DNA of 64,000 nucleotides from an uncultured Lachnospiraceae bacterium. GTDB taxonomy: Bacteria > Bacillota > Clostridia > Lachnospirales > Lachnospiraceae. Where the stretch lies: the NCBI GenBank assembly GCA_910587305.1, contig CAJUKV010000009.1:1-64000 (forward strand), in the 5' to 3' direction. The notes beneath the pieces were generated by a model that did no database searches, had not been told where the DNA came from, and saw nothing but the letters and a program-made list of their open reading frames with translations. Positions 53,177-61,944 of the stretch are shown piece by piece. The position numbers were made by a program, and so were the translations under genes. The first letter of the stretch is position 1, and each line of letters opens with the position of its first letter.

Positions 53177-53206
53177 TTGCGGAAAAATAATGGAAACTGG
53201 TATAAT
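53177..53206 (+). promoter_or_regulatory. Promoter of a 54-codon gene
   Basis: TTGCGG, an 18-base spacer and TATAAT (53201..53206), with an extended TG-like TGG before it. It lies 29 bases upstream of the small open frame. The -10 is consensus; the -35 is weaker. Confidence 0.5.
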
Positions 53207-53235
53207 AAAAGACAAATAAACGAGTGGCACAGCTT

Positions 53236-53400
53236 ATGACAAACAAAGCGCTTGTTGAACATAACATAGGTATTTTTCAAATACCTATTGAAAAGCCGGA
53301 AAAATTTAAGGCGTTACTTATTGAATACTACGAGACCGGAAATGAAACAAAAATTATCGGTTTTATGAAAGAATACTGTATCAGGAGAATACAAGGTTAA
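53236..53400 (+). CDS. Small protein, 54 aa, unrecognised
   Basis: ATG at 53236 to TAA at 53400: MTNKALVEHNIGIFQIP ... EKFKALLIEYYETGNETKIIGFMKEYCIRRIQG. It is charged and probably helical, with no signal peptide. The last part looks like the C-terminal tail of some Fic-type proteins, but I cannot confirm this. It may be a fragment of a larger decayed gene, because the ribosome site is weak. It stands between the graveyard and a glycosyltransferase. Confidence 0.45.
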   Translation: MTNKALVEHNIGIFQIPIEKPEKFKALLIEYYETGNETKIIGFMKEYCIRRIQG

Positions 53401-53456
53401 CGGGATATGGCAATGCCGCAGATGTTAATCTCAATACTTACACTTTGGAACAAAAT

Positions 53457-54449
53457 ATGTTATCGAATTTAAGCAGAAAAAATGTACTATTTATTACAAC
53501 TAAAAATCCGGATTATATACGCAATACACAGGAAATCTCCCTTGTAAAAAAAGAAGCGGAGCATTATACCATCATTGGTTCTAAAAGCAAATACTATTTC
53601 GTCCGTCTGCTGAGCGTTTACTTTTCGCTTATCAAAACACCCATATCCTCATTTGATACGGTGTTTATCGGTTTTGCTCCGCAGTTGGTGCTGCCTTTAT
53701 TCAAATATAAATTCAGGCATGTTGATATCATGATAGATTTTTTCATTTCATTATACGATACTTTCTGTCAGGATCGCCGGCTGTTCCATCCCCGCAGTTT
53801 GCCCGGGCGTTTTCTGCATTACATTGATTGGATTACACTACGGCAGGCCGATCTCGTTATTTGCGATACAGTTTCCCATGGCAAATATTTTGCCGAAGAA
53901 TTTGGCGTCTCGCCGTCCAAATTGTATCCGCTATATCTTCAGGCGGACGCAGCCATCTATCATCCTGTTACCATTCACAGACCTGCAAGGCTTAAAAAGA
54001 AATTTATAGTTCTTTATTTCGGCAGTATCCTGCCCCTGCAGGGTATCGATATTGTCCTTCGGGCAATTACTCTGCTCAAAAACGAACAAAATATATTTTT
54101 CTACTGTATCGGCCCCATCAGGGAAAAAACGAAAATCATGTTTTGCCCTGATGCCTCAAACGTCAAATTCATTGACTGGCTTCCCCAGAAACAGCTTGCC
54201 CGATACATTGGGCTGGCGGATCTATGCCTTGCCGGCCATTTTAATCGTAACATTGCCAAAGCCGGACGCACCATTCCCGGGAAAGCCTGCATTTACCAGG
54301 CAATGAAAAAGCCCATGATTTTGGGAGATAATCCCGCTAACCATGAACTGTTTCAAGCTGATTCCATGCATTATTTTGTAGAAATGGGTAGCCCTCATGC
54401 CTTGGCCGATATCATACTTTATCTGTCGGAAAGGAGAAAGCTTTCTTAG
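53457..54449 (+). CDS. Glycosyltransferase family 4-like protein
   Basis: A 330-residue GT-B-type glycosyltransferase. The C-terminal half has FIVLYFGSILPLQGIDIVLRAI, FIDWLPQKQLARYIGLADLCL and GRTIPGKACIYQAMKKPMILGDN, a nucleotide-sugar-binding region. The N-terminus KNVLFITTKNPDY is acceptor domain-like. The frame is open further upstream (from about 53380), and a TTG at 53445 could also start translation, so the 5' end is uncertain. It converges with the GT2 gene, overlapping by four bases. Confidence 0.75.
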   Translation: MLSNLSRKNVLFITTKNPDYIRNTQEISLVKKEAEHYTIIGSKSKYYFVRLLSVYFSLIKTPISSFDTVFIGFAPQLVLPLFKYKFRHVDIMIDFFISLYDTFCQDRRLFHPRSLPGRFLHYIDWITLRQADLVICDTVSHGKYFAEEFGVSPSKLYPLYLQADAAIYHPVTIHRPARLKKKFIVLYFGSILPLQGIDIVLRAITLLKNEQNIFFYCIGPIREKTKIMFCPDASNVKFIDWLPQKQLARYIGLADLCLAGHFNRNIAKAGRTIPGKACIYQAMKKPMILGDNPANHELFQADSMHYFVEMGSPHALADIILYLSERRKLS

Positions 54450-55690
54450 CCGCTCCTGTTTACATACCGCAAAATATTTTCTGCGATATGTAAGAAATAA
54501 ATCCCGGTCGACCATCGGCGCCTTCCCATAAGTATCACTATTTTCAATTTCCACTCCGCATTTTTTAATTTCACATGATGGAAGGCCTCCTCATAAGGCG
54601 CTGTCTTCAATACCTCCTTTACGTATTGCAGCTTATTTGTTAATTTATCCTTATTTTGCGGATTAAAAAAACACAATCTGCAGCAAATGCTAAAGGACTT
54701 TATGATTCTGCAATAACAGGCTTGTAAAAACCTCTCTTTTTCCTCCTGCTCCCATTTATCCTGCCTGAATGTCTTCTCCCTGTAAGCCTCTAAAAACTTC
54801 CATACCTTTCTATCCTGCTCCACTCTGTCCGGCTTATAACTGTTGGTGATGGAATCCGGCACCATACGGTAATGATAAATCTTATTTTTATCATAAGAAA
54901 TTTTATCCGCCGCCCCAAATGCCTCCACGTTAAAAACCATATCATCCAAAACTTTTAGCTCGGTCTGAAAATGAATTCCTGCTTTTTGCAAAAACTCTCT
55001 TTTGTATACCTTATCCCACGGCGCGGCCAGCGGAACCTTCGTCATCCCCGGAAAGTATAATACCCCATTCTGCAAAGCCCTTATCTGCCGTTTCCCATGC
55101 CATACCGTTTCCTTTTCAAAATGTTCCCAGGCTGACTTTTTCCTTCCAATATTTTTCCATGCGTCAAAAAGAATGATATCACTGTCTACGCTTTTAGCGC
55201 ATCTTCGAAGCAAAATATCTACCGCTCCTTTTGTGAGGTAATCATCGGAATCAACGAAATACAGCCACTCGCCTCTTGCCGACTCCATACCGACATTTCT
55301 GGCGGCCGCCACTCCCTTATTGGGCTGATGGATTACCCTTATAAACGAATATCTTTCCGCATAAGAATCGGCTATCTCTCCCGAACGATCTCCTGAACCG
55401 TCGTTTATTATCAAAACCTCTATCGGTGGTTTCTTTTCTGTCCGATTTGATACGATACTTTTCAGACACTGTTCCAAATACTTTTCTACATTATAAACCG
55501 GTATAATAATGGAAAGCATTTCTTTTTCCGCTGCTCCTTCCGGAAATTTAGTATTGTCGGGAACCGATATGGTCTCTCCTCCAGGTAAGCCTGTAATTAA
55601 ACCACCATCTACCTGCACAATTTTAACCGAATTCCCTGCATCAATCTGTATAGGTACCAATGCTTTACCCTGCTCTTTGTTTTTTGCCAT
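54446..55690 (-). CDS. Glycosyltransferase family 2
   Basis: A 414-residue GT-A glycosyltransferase. After a leader of about 57 residues the core begins LSIIIPVYNVEKYLEQCLKSIV, with EVLIINDGSGDRSG, KGVAAARNVGMESARGEWLYFVDSDDYL (DxD) and a C-terminal helix-rich part (VLDDMVFNVEAFGAADKI). Such enzymes extend surface polysaccharides or decorate teichoic acids. The first 57 residues are unusual for the family. The start overlaps the AAA-ATPase stub. The strand opposite to the GT4 neighbour suggests separate transcripts. Confidence 0.85.
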   Translation of the reverse strand: MAKNKEQGKALVPIQIDAGNSVKIVQVDGGLITGLPGGETISVPDNTKFPEGAAEKEMLSIIIPVYNVEKYLEQCLKSIVSNRTEKKPPIEVLIINDGSGDRSGEIADSYAERYSFIRVIHQPNKGVAAARNVGMESARGEWLYFVDSDDYLTKGAVDILLRRCAKSVDSDIILFDAWKNIGRKKSAWEHFEKETVWHGKRQIRALQNGVLYFPGMTKVPLAAPWDKVYKREFLQKAGIHFQTELKVLDDMVFNVEAFGAADKISYDKNKIYHYRMVPDSITNSYKPDRVEQDRKVWKFLEAYREKTFRQDKWEQEEKERFLQACYCRIIKSFSICCRLCFFNPQNKDKLTNKLQYVKEVLKTAPYEEAFHHVKLKNAEWKLKIVILMGRRRWSTGIYFLHIAENILRYVNRSG

Positions 55691-55847
55691 GTTTTAAGTC
55701 CTGCTCTTTGTCCAATTCAATACCGTATAATGTAGTGTATAACTCATTTACCTGCAAAGATACGTCAACAATTAATAAATTGAATTTCTCAACCTCCATC
55801 TCAAAATTCTTTACCGGTCCATTATTTCTAATATATATTTTTTGCAT
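55665..55847 (-). pseudogene. AAA-ATPase N-terminal stub
   Basis: A 60-codon frame starting MQKIYIRNNGPVKNFEMEVEKFNLLI, which is the N-terminus of ATP-binding SMC-like AAA proteins up to the residue before the P-loop (normally GEQ..GKST). The sequence then changes to an unrelated stretch (VDVSLQVNELYTT) and ends 26 bases inside the GT2 gene. The nucleotide-binding site is missing. A GAGGGG ribosome site remains. I infer a deleted ATPase gene whose leader and start now precede GT2. Confidence 0.6.
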
Positions 55848-55852
55848 TTTTA

Positions 55853-55920
55853 CACCCCTCGCATACCGCTATGTTTGCGGTGCTGCCGCCAATAGATAGT
55901 TTGGAAATTTATTTCCAAAC
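55853..55920. repeat. Palindromic repeat, family D (copy 3)
   Basis: ACCGCAAACATAGCGGT, then GTTTGGAAATTTATTTCCAAAC (55899..55920). Compared with 23117..23138 the G-C pair in the stem is replaced by A-T on both sides. Leads directly to the stub's ribosome site, as in the other family D leaders. Confidence 0.65.
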
Positions 55921-55975
55921 TTATCACCCCATTAACAACAAGCTAATTATTTTAATAAATACATGGGTGAAATTT

Positions 55976-56692
55976 TTACATATCAGGAACAAACTGATCC
56001 GGGTAAATATCGCTTCCAGAATATCCGCAGACTCCCATCCTGGGTGAATTGCAAACCGGTAAAAGCATCTCCTCCCCGCACTCATGAGTCCTGGCGCAGT
56101 CTTCACACAACCACCCGTCTCCTTCGTAATAACACTCCGCGCATATGTATGTCGCCGGTTTCTTCCCACATTTTTCACACATAATTTCAATTGGATTATT
56201 TCTGGACAAGATTATGAATTTCTCTTTCCTGTTATTCCTGACCCGATAATTTACAACCGTTATCATAAGTTCGGTAGTGGAGCCAAAATCATATTCATAA
56301 CCGAAAGTCATACCTTTTTCCAGCACGGTTTTCAATTTGTAATTCATACTTTTTGAGGGTTCACCCCAGAATAAATCATCCTGTGGAGCAACGTCATAAC
56401 TGACGCCATCTATCTCAAACGCACTCAAATACCCACAGCATTCTACCCATATTTCTCTCAAAAACTGATCTAAGTCTTTTAATGTCGCCGTCTCTTTTAT
56501 TTCCACATACAGCCAGTAGTCTCTGTTGTATTTCGGATATATAGCCAGTTCAAAATATCCGCATTTCTTACCGCCGGTTTCTTCCGCCCATTTTTTCTGA
56601 CGATTTTCGCAAGCCGGCAGATGTTTGTTCATATAACTGAACGTATATTCCTTTCCACAATATTTACATTTTCCTTTTATACGTTTTGCCAT
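55976..56692 (-). CDS. pRiA4b ORF-3-like protein with zinc-ribbon
   Basis: A 238-residue protein. The N-terminal zinc-finger (KCKYCGKEYTFSYMNKHLPAC, Cys2-His-Cys) is followed by the pRiA4b_Orf3 fold (LYVEIKETATLKDLDQFLREIWVECCGYLSAFEI, TFGYEYDFGSTTELMITVV, about 55-165). A C-terminal Cys-rich motif (CEKCGKKPATYICAECYYEG...CEDCARTH) is probably a second zinc site. The family is plasmid and element associated with no proven function. GGAGG precedes the ATG by nine bases. It is alone, in an accessory region. Confidence 0.82.
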   Translation of the reverse strand: MAKRIKGKCKYCGKEYTFSYMNKHLPACENRQKKWAEETGGKKCGYFELAIYPKYNRDYWLYVEIKETATLKDLDQFLREIWVECCGYLSAFEIDGVSYDVAPQDDLFWGEPSKSMNYKLKTVLEKGMTFGYEYDFGSTTELMITVVNYRVRNNRKEKFIILSRNNPIEIMCEKCGKKPATYICAECYYEGDGWLCEDCARTHECGEEMLLPVCNSPRMGVCGYSGSDIYPDQFVPDM

Positions 56693-57055
56693 TTCCCGCT
56701 TCCTCCTGTATTTTTGATAACGTAAAATTACAATTCAGGCTTTTCTGTCTTACATCGGGCATCCGTTAGCTTCATGGTTTTGTTACACAACTTACATCAT
56801 ATCGTTCTCAACAGAATACTCATTCTACAATCACCAGTATAACACGTTTCAAATACGAAACAAACAAATTTTTAACTGCTCCGCCATACTCTCTATGTAA
56901 CTTGTATAAAATTTATATTCGTTTATTATTCCCTCTGCTACTAATATTATTCCTTCGTTAGCCCCCTCTTTCCATTGATGGTATAAGTCCAGCCGGTTTG
57001 ATTTACAGTAGTCTGCCTCTGACGATTTTTGCCGTGCCCTGATAATCGAATAGAC

Positions 57056-57084
57056 TTTACACTTACCTGCAAAACCGCTATAAT
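57056..57084 (+). promoter_or_regulatory. Promoter of a 59-codon gene
   Basis: TTTACA (57056..57061), 17-base spacer and TATAAT (57079..57084). It lies 48 bases upstream of the ATG at 57132. The stretch 56693..57055 before it shows no gene I can support. Confidence 0.7.
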
Positions 57085-57131
57085 AAGGTTGTATCAATAA
57101 AAAAATCATAAATCAAAAAGGCAGTGAAAAG

Positions 57132-57311
57132 ATGGTACAGGAAATGTCTGATAAAGAACTTATTACAATTACGATTGACAGATATGCGGAACTACAACGC
57201 ATCAAACAATCAAACGGTGCTCAAGAAAACAGAGAACTTGATTATTCTATCAAGTTAGCCGTTGCAAAGTTATCATATTTAGGCGTAAATGTTGAGGATA
57301 TAACGCTTTAA
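57132..57311 (+). CDS. Small protein, 59 aa, unrecognised
   Basis: MVQEMSDKELITITIDRYAELQRIKQ, then a polar middle and LDYSIKLAVAKLSYLGVNVEDITL. It is helical and soluble, without a signal peptide. AAAGG lies about 10 bases before the ATG, and a consensus promoter precedes it, so it is probably expressed. The family is not recognised. It stands alone upstream of another small gene. Confidence 0.6.
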   Translation: MVQEMSDKELITITIDRYAELQRIKQSNGAQENRELDYSIKLAVAKLSYLGVNVEDITL

Positions 57312-57477
57312 GCAACAATCAAATAACCACTAAATTAAGAAGTGTAAAGCTAATTGGATTACCAATTTTTATTCTAGTCGGAGAGGCTCTGAAATGGAAA
57401 AATAGCGGCATGAAAATATTTTATAGGCTAAAGTATTGATGATTGTTCACCTGTCAAGCATATACACTGACATATAG

Positions 57478-57510
57478 CCACTTAGCTCGTTGCTCGCGGG
57501 AATAAAGGCG
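57478..57510. repeat. Family C tail repeat
   Basis: CTTAGCTCGTTGCTCGCGGG with AATAAAGG. It precedes the next small gene and supplies the bases in front of its reading frame. Confidence 0.55.
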
Positions 57511-57546
57511 GTGCAAACATGCAGGTATTGGAAATGGCTGAAAAAA

Positions 57547-57714
57547 ATGTTGCAAAAAAACATTGAAGAATTTTCCAGATTACAAGATTACATGATAGAC
57601 TCCGAAAAGGGATCTGCAGCATATAAAAAAATGAAAAGAAGATATACGGAATTAAAAGTTATCCTTACAGCTTCCGGTATCAATTTGACAGAACTTGATT
57701 TCATCAAAGAATAG
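57547..57714 (+). CDS. Small protein, 55 aa, unrecognised
   Basis: MLQKNIEEFSRLQDYMIDSE, then GSAAYKKMKRRYTELKVILTASGINLTELDFI. A helical, charged protein. The frame is open from 57490 (74 residues), but the first 19 residues derive from repeat sequence, so an internal start at 57547 is preferred. No ribosome site is strong. The plus-strand side of the terminator at 57739 follows. Confidence 0.5.
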   Translation: MLQKNIEEFSRLQDYMIDSEKGSAAYKKMKRRYTELKVILTASGINLTELDFIKE

Positions 57715-57738
57715 CACCTTCAATTCTTTTACGGAAAC

Positions 57739-57771
57739 AGCCGTCCGGCTGCCGATAGCGGCCGGACGGCT
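57739..57771. terminator. Bidirectional terminator between small gene and acyltransferase
   Basis: AGCCGTCCGGC, an 11-base loop and GCCGGACGGCT form an 11-base GC-rich stem between the converging ends of the small plus-strand gene (57714) and the minus-strand acyltransferase gene (57868). Only short T-runs flank it. Confidence 0.6.
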
Positions 57772-57867
57772 ATTCCTATATTTATTGGACAAAAATTTCT
57801 TTATATTTTGTCATTTTTCACTGCAGTATCTCTCTTTTATAAACTGATAAAATAACGGAACGCAATT

Positions 57868-58707
57868 CTATTTCCCCTTTTTAATCCGTTTCGTCAGATT
57901 GTCCAATACCGCACCCGGGCCAATCTGAATAATCTCATCCGTTTCTTTCAACAGAGTTTCCACAATATCAAGCCACTTGACAGGGCTAACTAACTGCATG
58001 GAAAGGTTTGTCCGCACATTATCCTCCGTAAATGGAAGCCCGGTATAATTCGACAATACCGTAATCTTCGGGGCTTTCAAATGCATTTTGCTTAATGCGG
58101 CGTCAAACTCTTCTTTCACCGGCTCCATATATTTTGAATGAAAAGCCCCGCTCACATTTAATTTCATATACTTTAGCTTTTGTTCTTTCAAAAGCTTTTC
58201 ACATTCCGCAATCTTTTCGGTTGGCCCGGAAATCACATTTTGAAGGTAAGAATTGTAGTTTGCAATCTCAACCTCCATAGAATGTTCGTCCAATATATTT
58301 TGAAGTTCTTTTCTGCCTGTACCGATAACTGCGGCCATAGCGCCGCCTGCAATTCGGGACATTAGCTTTCCACGTATTGCAACAAGCTCCAAACCTTCCT
58401 CAAAAGACAGGATGCCGGAAGCCATAAGCGCGTTATACTCTCCCAAACTGTGGCCTGCCAGATATGCAGGCGCCGGATTGGCATCCAAATAATCCAGATA
58501 ACTCAATGCATTGACAACAAATAACGCCGGCTGTGCATATTCCGTATTGCTTAGCGCCTGATGCTCGTCCTTTAAACATAATCCGGCAATAGAATAGCCC
58601 AATATCTCATCGGCTGTTTTGACATATTCAGGATATTTCCGAAATAAATCTTCTCCCATTCCTACTGTCTGGGAACCTTGCCCTGGAAAAACGCATGCTG
58701 TTTTCAT
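57868..58707 (-). CDS. Discrete (trans-AT type) malonyl-CoA:ACP acyltransferase
   Basis: A 279-residue FabD-fold enzyme that loads malonyl groups onto ACP. FPGQGSQTVGMG (residues 7-18), GHSLGEYNAL with the nucleophile Ser, IRGKLMS, and GAFHSKYM with the catalytic His are complete, and the latter indicates malonyl preference. KTADEILGYSIAGLCL, YAQPALFVVNALSYL and ISGP are more typical of discrete acyltransferases of trans-AT polyketide synthases than housekeeping FabD. Last gene of a minus-strand cluster. The sequence GGGGGAAG precedes the ATG. Confidence 0.88.
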   Translation of the reverse strand: MKTACVFPGQGSQTVGMGEDLFRKYPEYVKTADEILGYSIAGLCLKDEHQALSNTEYAQPALFVVNALSYLDYLDANPAPAYLAGHSLGEYNALMASGILSFEEGLELVAIRGKLMSRIAGGAMAAVIGTGRKELQNILDEHSMEVEIANYNSYLQNVISGPTEKIAECEKLLKEQKLKYMKLNVSGAFHSKYMEPVKEEFDAALSKMHLKAPKITVLSNYTGLPFTEDNVRTNLSMQLVSPVKWLDIVETLLKETDEIIQIGPGAVLDNLTKRIKKGK

Positions 58708-58791
58708 TTTCTTCCCCCGCTTTTCTGTGTAAAGTATTAATGAAGATATCTAAATCATTTCTCTTATTCCTTTTACTACTTTTACATTAAT

Positions 58792-59858
58792 CTAAATTTC
58801 TGTCATTATATGTATATTATTTGGTCTATCTTGATGGCCGTCTGCCTTACAGAAGCGCACTTGTTCCACAGGTGCATGAAACCATATATCTACATTTTTC
58901 TGTACAAAAGGCTCATAGTAAGTAGGAATAACAGTTTCGTCTTCTTCCAAAAGCTCTTTAAATCCTGCTTCCAAAATATACTGCTTTTTAATACCATAAT
59001 TATAAAAATCAGCATATTCAAAACGCCAGTCTTCAAGACGCTTGCAAAAGAAATCCTTCAACATTCCAAATATTTTTTGTTCTCCTATATAATCAACTAC
59101 ACGTAATGCTTTTCGCCCTGAATATTCCTGTTCTCTCAATACTAAAATTGCATTTCCATGACCAGATGTCCAAGGCTTTTTATCTTTATTTACAGTATCC
59201 CATATAATATAAACCTCATAGGAATAAACAGGATGCTCCAGATACCATTTTTTAATATAATAAATATCCTTATATGGAATCTGTTCCTTCTCCCTATCAA
59301 AATTGTAATAAGAAGATAACTCCTCTACAGTATTAACTTGCTGCCAAAATACCTTATGTTCATCCATAGAATTTGAATATGCTTCTTCCGGCATTCCTGC
59401 GTCTGATGGCTTTGCCAGTAAATATCCATCCTGCCGTTGTTGTAATATATAATAATGAGACAATTTTCCTGTAATTTGTGCAAAAATATTTTTATTAATA
59501 GCAACCGAAGTTTCAGGGTTAGCCCCAATCCCCAGTCGATAACGAAACCTTACATATTTAGGTAATTCCTGTAAAAGACGTAACCCTAAAAAAGGTATAC
59601 TGCTACACCACATAATTGAGAACAAATCTCTTGTATCCTCATCCAACGCTGAAAATTTCATTCCTAAAATTCCGCGTATTACCCCCCCCGATCTACACCA
59701 AGTAAAACATTCACTCTGTCACCATCGCAAAATTCATAGGCAAATAATTCTTGGCTTTTAGACAGGATATGGTCTTTTCTCCAATATCTGTCAATAAATT
59801 GCATGATAGATAAAATATCCTCTTTTACTGCCAACCGAATCTTATAACTTTCCGCCAT
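58792..59858 (-). pseudogene. GNAT/FemAB-like acyltransferase interrupted at a G8 tract (possible phase-variable gene)
   Basis: Two frames of one gene. The 5' part from ATG 59858 reads ESYKIRLAVKEDILSIMQFIDRYWRKDHIL (GNAT-like start) to VNVLLGVDRGG and stops at 59679. The 3' part starts inside the adjacent frame and continues VIRGILGMKFSALDED through LGIGANPETSVAINKN to a C-terminal CKADGHQDRPN motif seen in polysaccharide-locus acyltransferases. With eight G (59682..59689) the frame is broken; six or nine G would restore it. It is either a phase-variable gene in the OFF state, a mutation or a sequencing error. It lies between the ligase and acyltransferase genes. Confidence 0.75.
59682..59689 (-). 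other. G8 homopolymer (slippage site)
   Basis: Eight C on the plus strand (ACCCCCCCCG), eight G in the gene sense. It falls exactly at the break between the two frames of the 58792..59858 gene. Homopolymers of this length are the commonest contingency loci. Confidence 0.8.
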
Positions 59859-59877
59859 GTTCACTCACCTTTTCGAT

Positions 59878-61944
59878 CTATTTCATTTGTTCCCTGTCTA
59901 CATAATGTACCACATCTGTTCTTTTTACCAGCGGCTTTCCATCATAAACCTGATATCCCAATGCAATCATTGACCAAACAATATGGTTTTCCGGAATTCC
60001 CAATTTATCCAGCAGACTCTTTACTGGTTCCTTATCCCTAAGGGTCATCAGGGGATTAAGCCATACGCTTCCTATTCCATAAGAATTTGCTGCAAGCATA
60101 ATATTTTCGGTGGCACAGGATGCATCTTGGCATCCATCTTGATTCCTCTTGTCATTTGACACCAAAATCAGTACTCTGGGGTTTTCAAATCCATAAAAAT
60201 GTACCTTCTCCTTTTCTGCCGCTTTTTTCACTGTTTCCTTAAGTTGCATAATCCTGCTTTCCTTTTCAATAACAGTAAACCGCCAGCTCTGCATATTATG
60301 GCCACTAGGCGCATAATACCCCGCTTTCAGAATCATATCTAAAATAGTGGCAGGAATTGATGTTTCTTTAAATTTACGTATACTTCTTCTCGCAAAAATA
60401 TTTTGGATGACAGGATTCATCAAATCAAGTGTTTCACTATTATCCCATATATTTTTCAGCTCTTTTCGATCCACTTTTTGCATTTGATTTCTGGGAATGG
60501 CCTCCAAGACAACATATTTTTTTGGAATTTTATATTTTTCCATCCGCCCTGAAAGGAACTTAAGAAGCTTATCCTCGGAATATCCATTCTTCGCTGTCAA
60601 AAACAAAACCGGTATCTGTCCTAAAAGCCCATCCGGATCGTCCACTCCAATGCACGCGCATTCTTTGACATATGGACATTCCCCCGCTACATTCTCAACC
60701 TCAATGGGAGAAACTTTCTCCCCTGCAACCTTAATAATATCGTCTGCCCTCCCCAGCATATAGATGTATCCATCCTCCAAATATGCCATATCCCCGGTAA
60801 GGAGCCAGCCATCTACCAAAGTGGCGGCCGTCAGCTCCGGCTGTCTCCAATATCCCTTCATTTGCATATCACCTTTTAAAGCCATACGCCCCGGATGCCT
60901 GGCATCACTTTTCATCTCATTTCCAAACGGGTCAAGTATTTTCACCTGCACTCCAGACAGCGGTTTCCCCAATGTCGCTATTTTTAATGGATTATTGGCA
61001 ATCTCCGTAACATTGCAGAAAATTGCTCCTCCGCTTTCAGAGCTTCCCCATGTATTATGAATAATTGTATTGGGAAGCAAAGCTGTAATTTCCTTTCTTT
61101 GACGAACACTTAATGCACCCGCCGAGAACTCAATATAACGCATATTTTTCATCACACGTTCAAAATCATCCTGCATCTGCCCCCGCATTACCTCATATGA
61201 TGTTGGAACTGCAGCAAGCGCATTACAATGATGATGCATCACATTCGTTTCCACTTCTTTCGCAAAAGTAAAACCATTTTGTAATATTACCGTTGCGCCT
61301 TTATATAAAGCCGCGCGAAGTACACGCAATGCAAAGGAATGATGAAGCGGCAAAGGAAGCAATATCCTGTCATCTTCTGCCATATCTATTCCAAGGATGG
61401 TATTACAAAGTATATGGTAAACCGCCTTATAAGTTAATATAACCCCTTTAGGCCTCCCTGTCGTTCCTGATGTAAACAGAAGCTCAGCAATGCTATCCTC
61501 TTCTGGCAATATGTTTTCAAACATATGTATATCGCGCTCCGCTGCAGACTGATATACAGTTCGCAGAGATAAAACCTGACAGTAGGCAGAGCATTTCTTC
61601 ATAGGCTTATCTGTCAATAACAATTTTGCATCTGCTTCCTGATATATTGCTGCAATACTTTCCGGTGTGCCATTTTTATCAACAAAAACCGCAATTGCTT
61701 TGCACATTTGAATTCCCAAATACGCTGCTACCATTTCTGGCTTAGATACTGCCGTTACACACACCCTGTCATCTTTTAAAATGCCCTTTTCCTTCAATAT
61801 GTCAGAAATTCCCACTATTTTTTGTTTAAGCTCATGGTAAGTCAAAATCTCATCTTTATAAATCACCGCTTCTTTATCCGGCTGCTTTTCCGCCAAAATC
61901 ATTATTCGTTTCAATAAAGTATCCATCATCTTTTTATCTCCCAT
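59878..61944 (-). CDS. AMP-dependent ligase fused to nitroreductase
   Basis: A 688-residue fusion. Residues about 10-500 are an ANL adenylation domain: LLFTSGTTGRPKG at 155-167, NTWGSSESGG (298-306), LLTGDMAYLEDGYIYMLGRADDIIKVAGEKVSP (382-411) and the catalytic Lys in QMQKVDRKEL (487-496). Residues about 516-680 are a nitroreductase (IFARRSIRKFKE, AGYYAPSGHNMQSWRFTVI, ALGYQVYDG), FMN-binding. It probably activates a carboxylic acid and loads it onto the ACP whose gene overlaps its start (11 bases); the flavin domain could oxidise the bound product. Alternative starts are 61929 and 61926. Confidence 0.88.
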   Translation of the reverse strand: MGDKKMMDTLLKRIMILAEKQPDKEAVIYKDEILTYHELKQKIVGISDILKEKGILKDDRVCVTAVSKPEMVAAYLGIQMCKAIAVFVDKNGTPESIAAIYQEADAKLLLTDKPMKKCSAYCQVLSLRTVYQSAAERDIHMFENILPEEDSIAELLFTSGTTGRPKGVILTYKAVYHILCNTILGIDMAEDDRILLPLPLHHSFALRVLRAALYKGATVILQNGFTFAKEVETNVMHHHCNALAAVPTSYEVMRGQMQDDFERVMKNMRYIEFSAGALSVRQRKEITALLPNTIIHNTWGSSESGGAIFCNVTEIANNPLKIATLGKPLSGVQVKILDPFGNEMKSDARHPGRMALKGDMQMKGYWRQPELTAATLVDGWLLTGDMAYLEDGYIYMLGRADDIIKVAGEKVSPIEVENVAGECPYVKECACIGVDDPDGLLGQIPVLFLTAKNGYSEDKLLKFLSGRMEKYKIPKKYVVLEAIPRNQMQKVDRKELKNIWDNSETLDLMNPVIQNIFARRSIRKFKETSIPATILDMILKAGYYAPSGHNMQSWRFTVIEKESRIMQLKETVKKAAEKEKVHFYGFENPRVLILVSNDKRNQDGCQDASCATENIMLAANSYGIGSVWLNPLMTLRDKEPVKSLLDKLGIPENHIVWSMIALGYQVYDGKPLVKRTDVVHYVDREQMK

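Noticed and set aside
53098..53280. 60-codon minus-strand frame
   Set aside because: Its C-terminus is a rhamnosidase fragment in frame by chance (NHYSMGS...SYGVARAE); used as evidence for decay instead.
56849..57109. 86-codon minus-strand frame
   Set aside because: It overlaps a consensus plus-strand promoter, has no ribosome site and matches no family, so it was not annotated as a gene.
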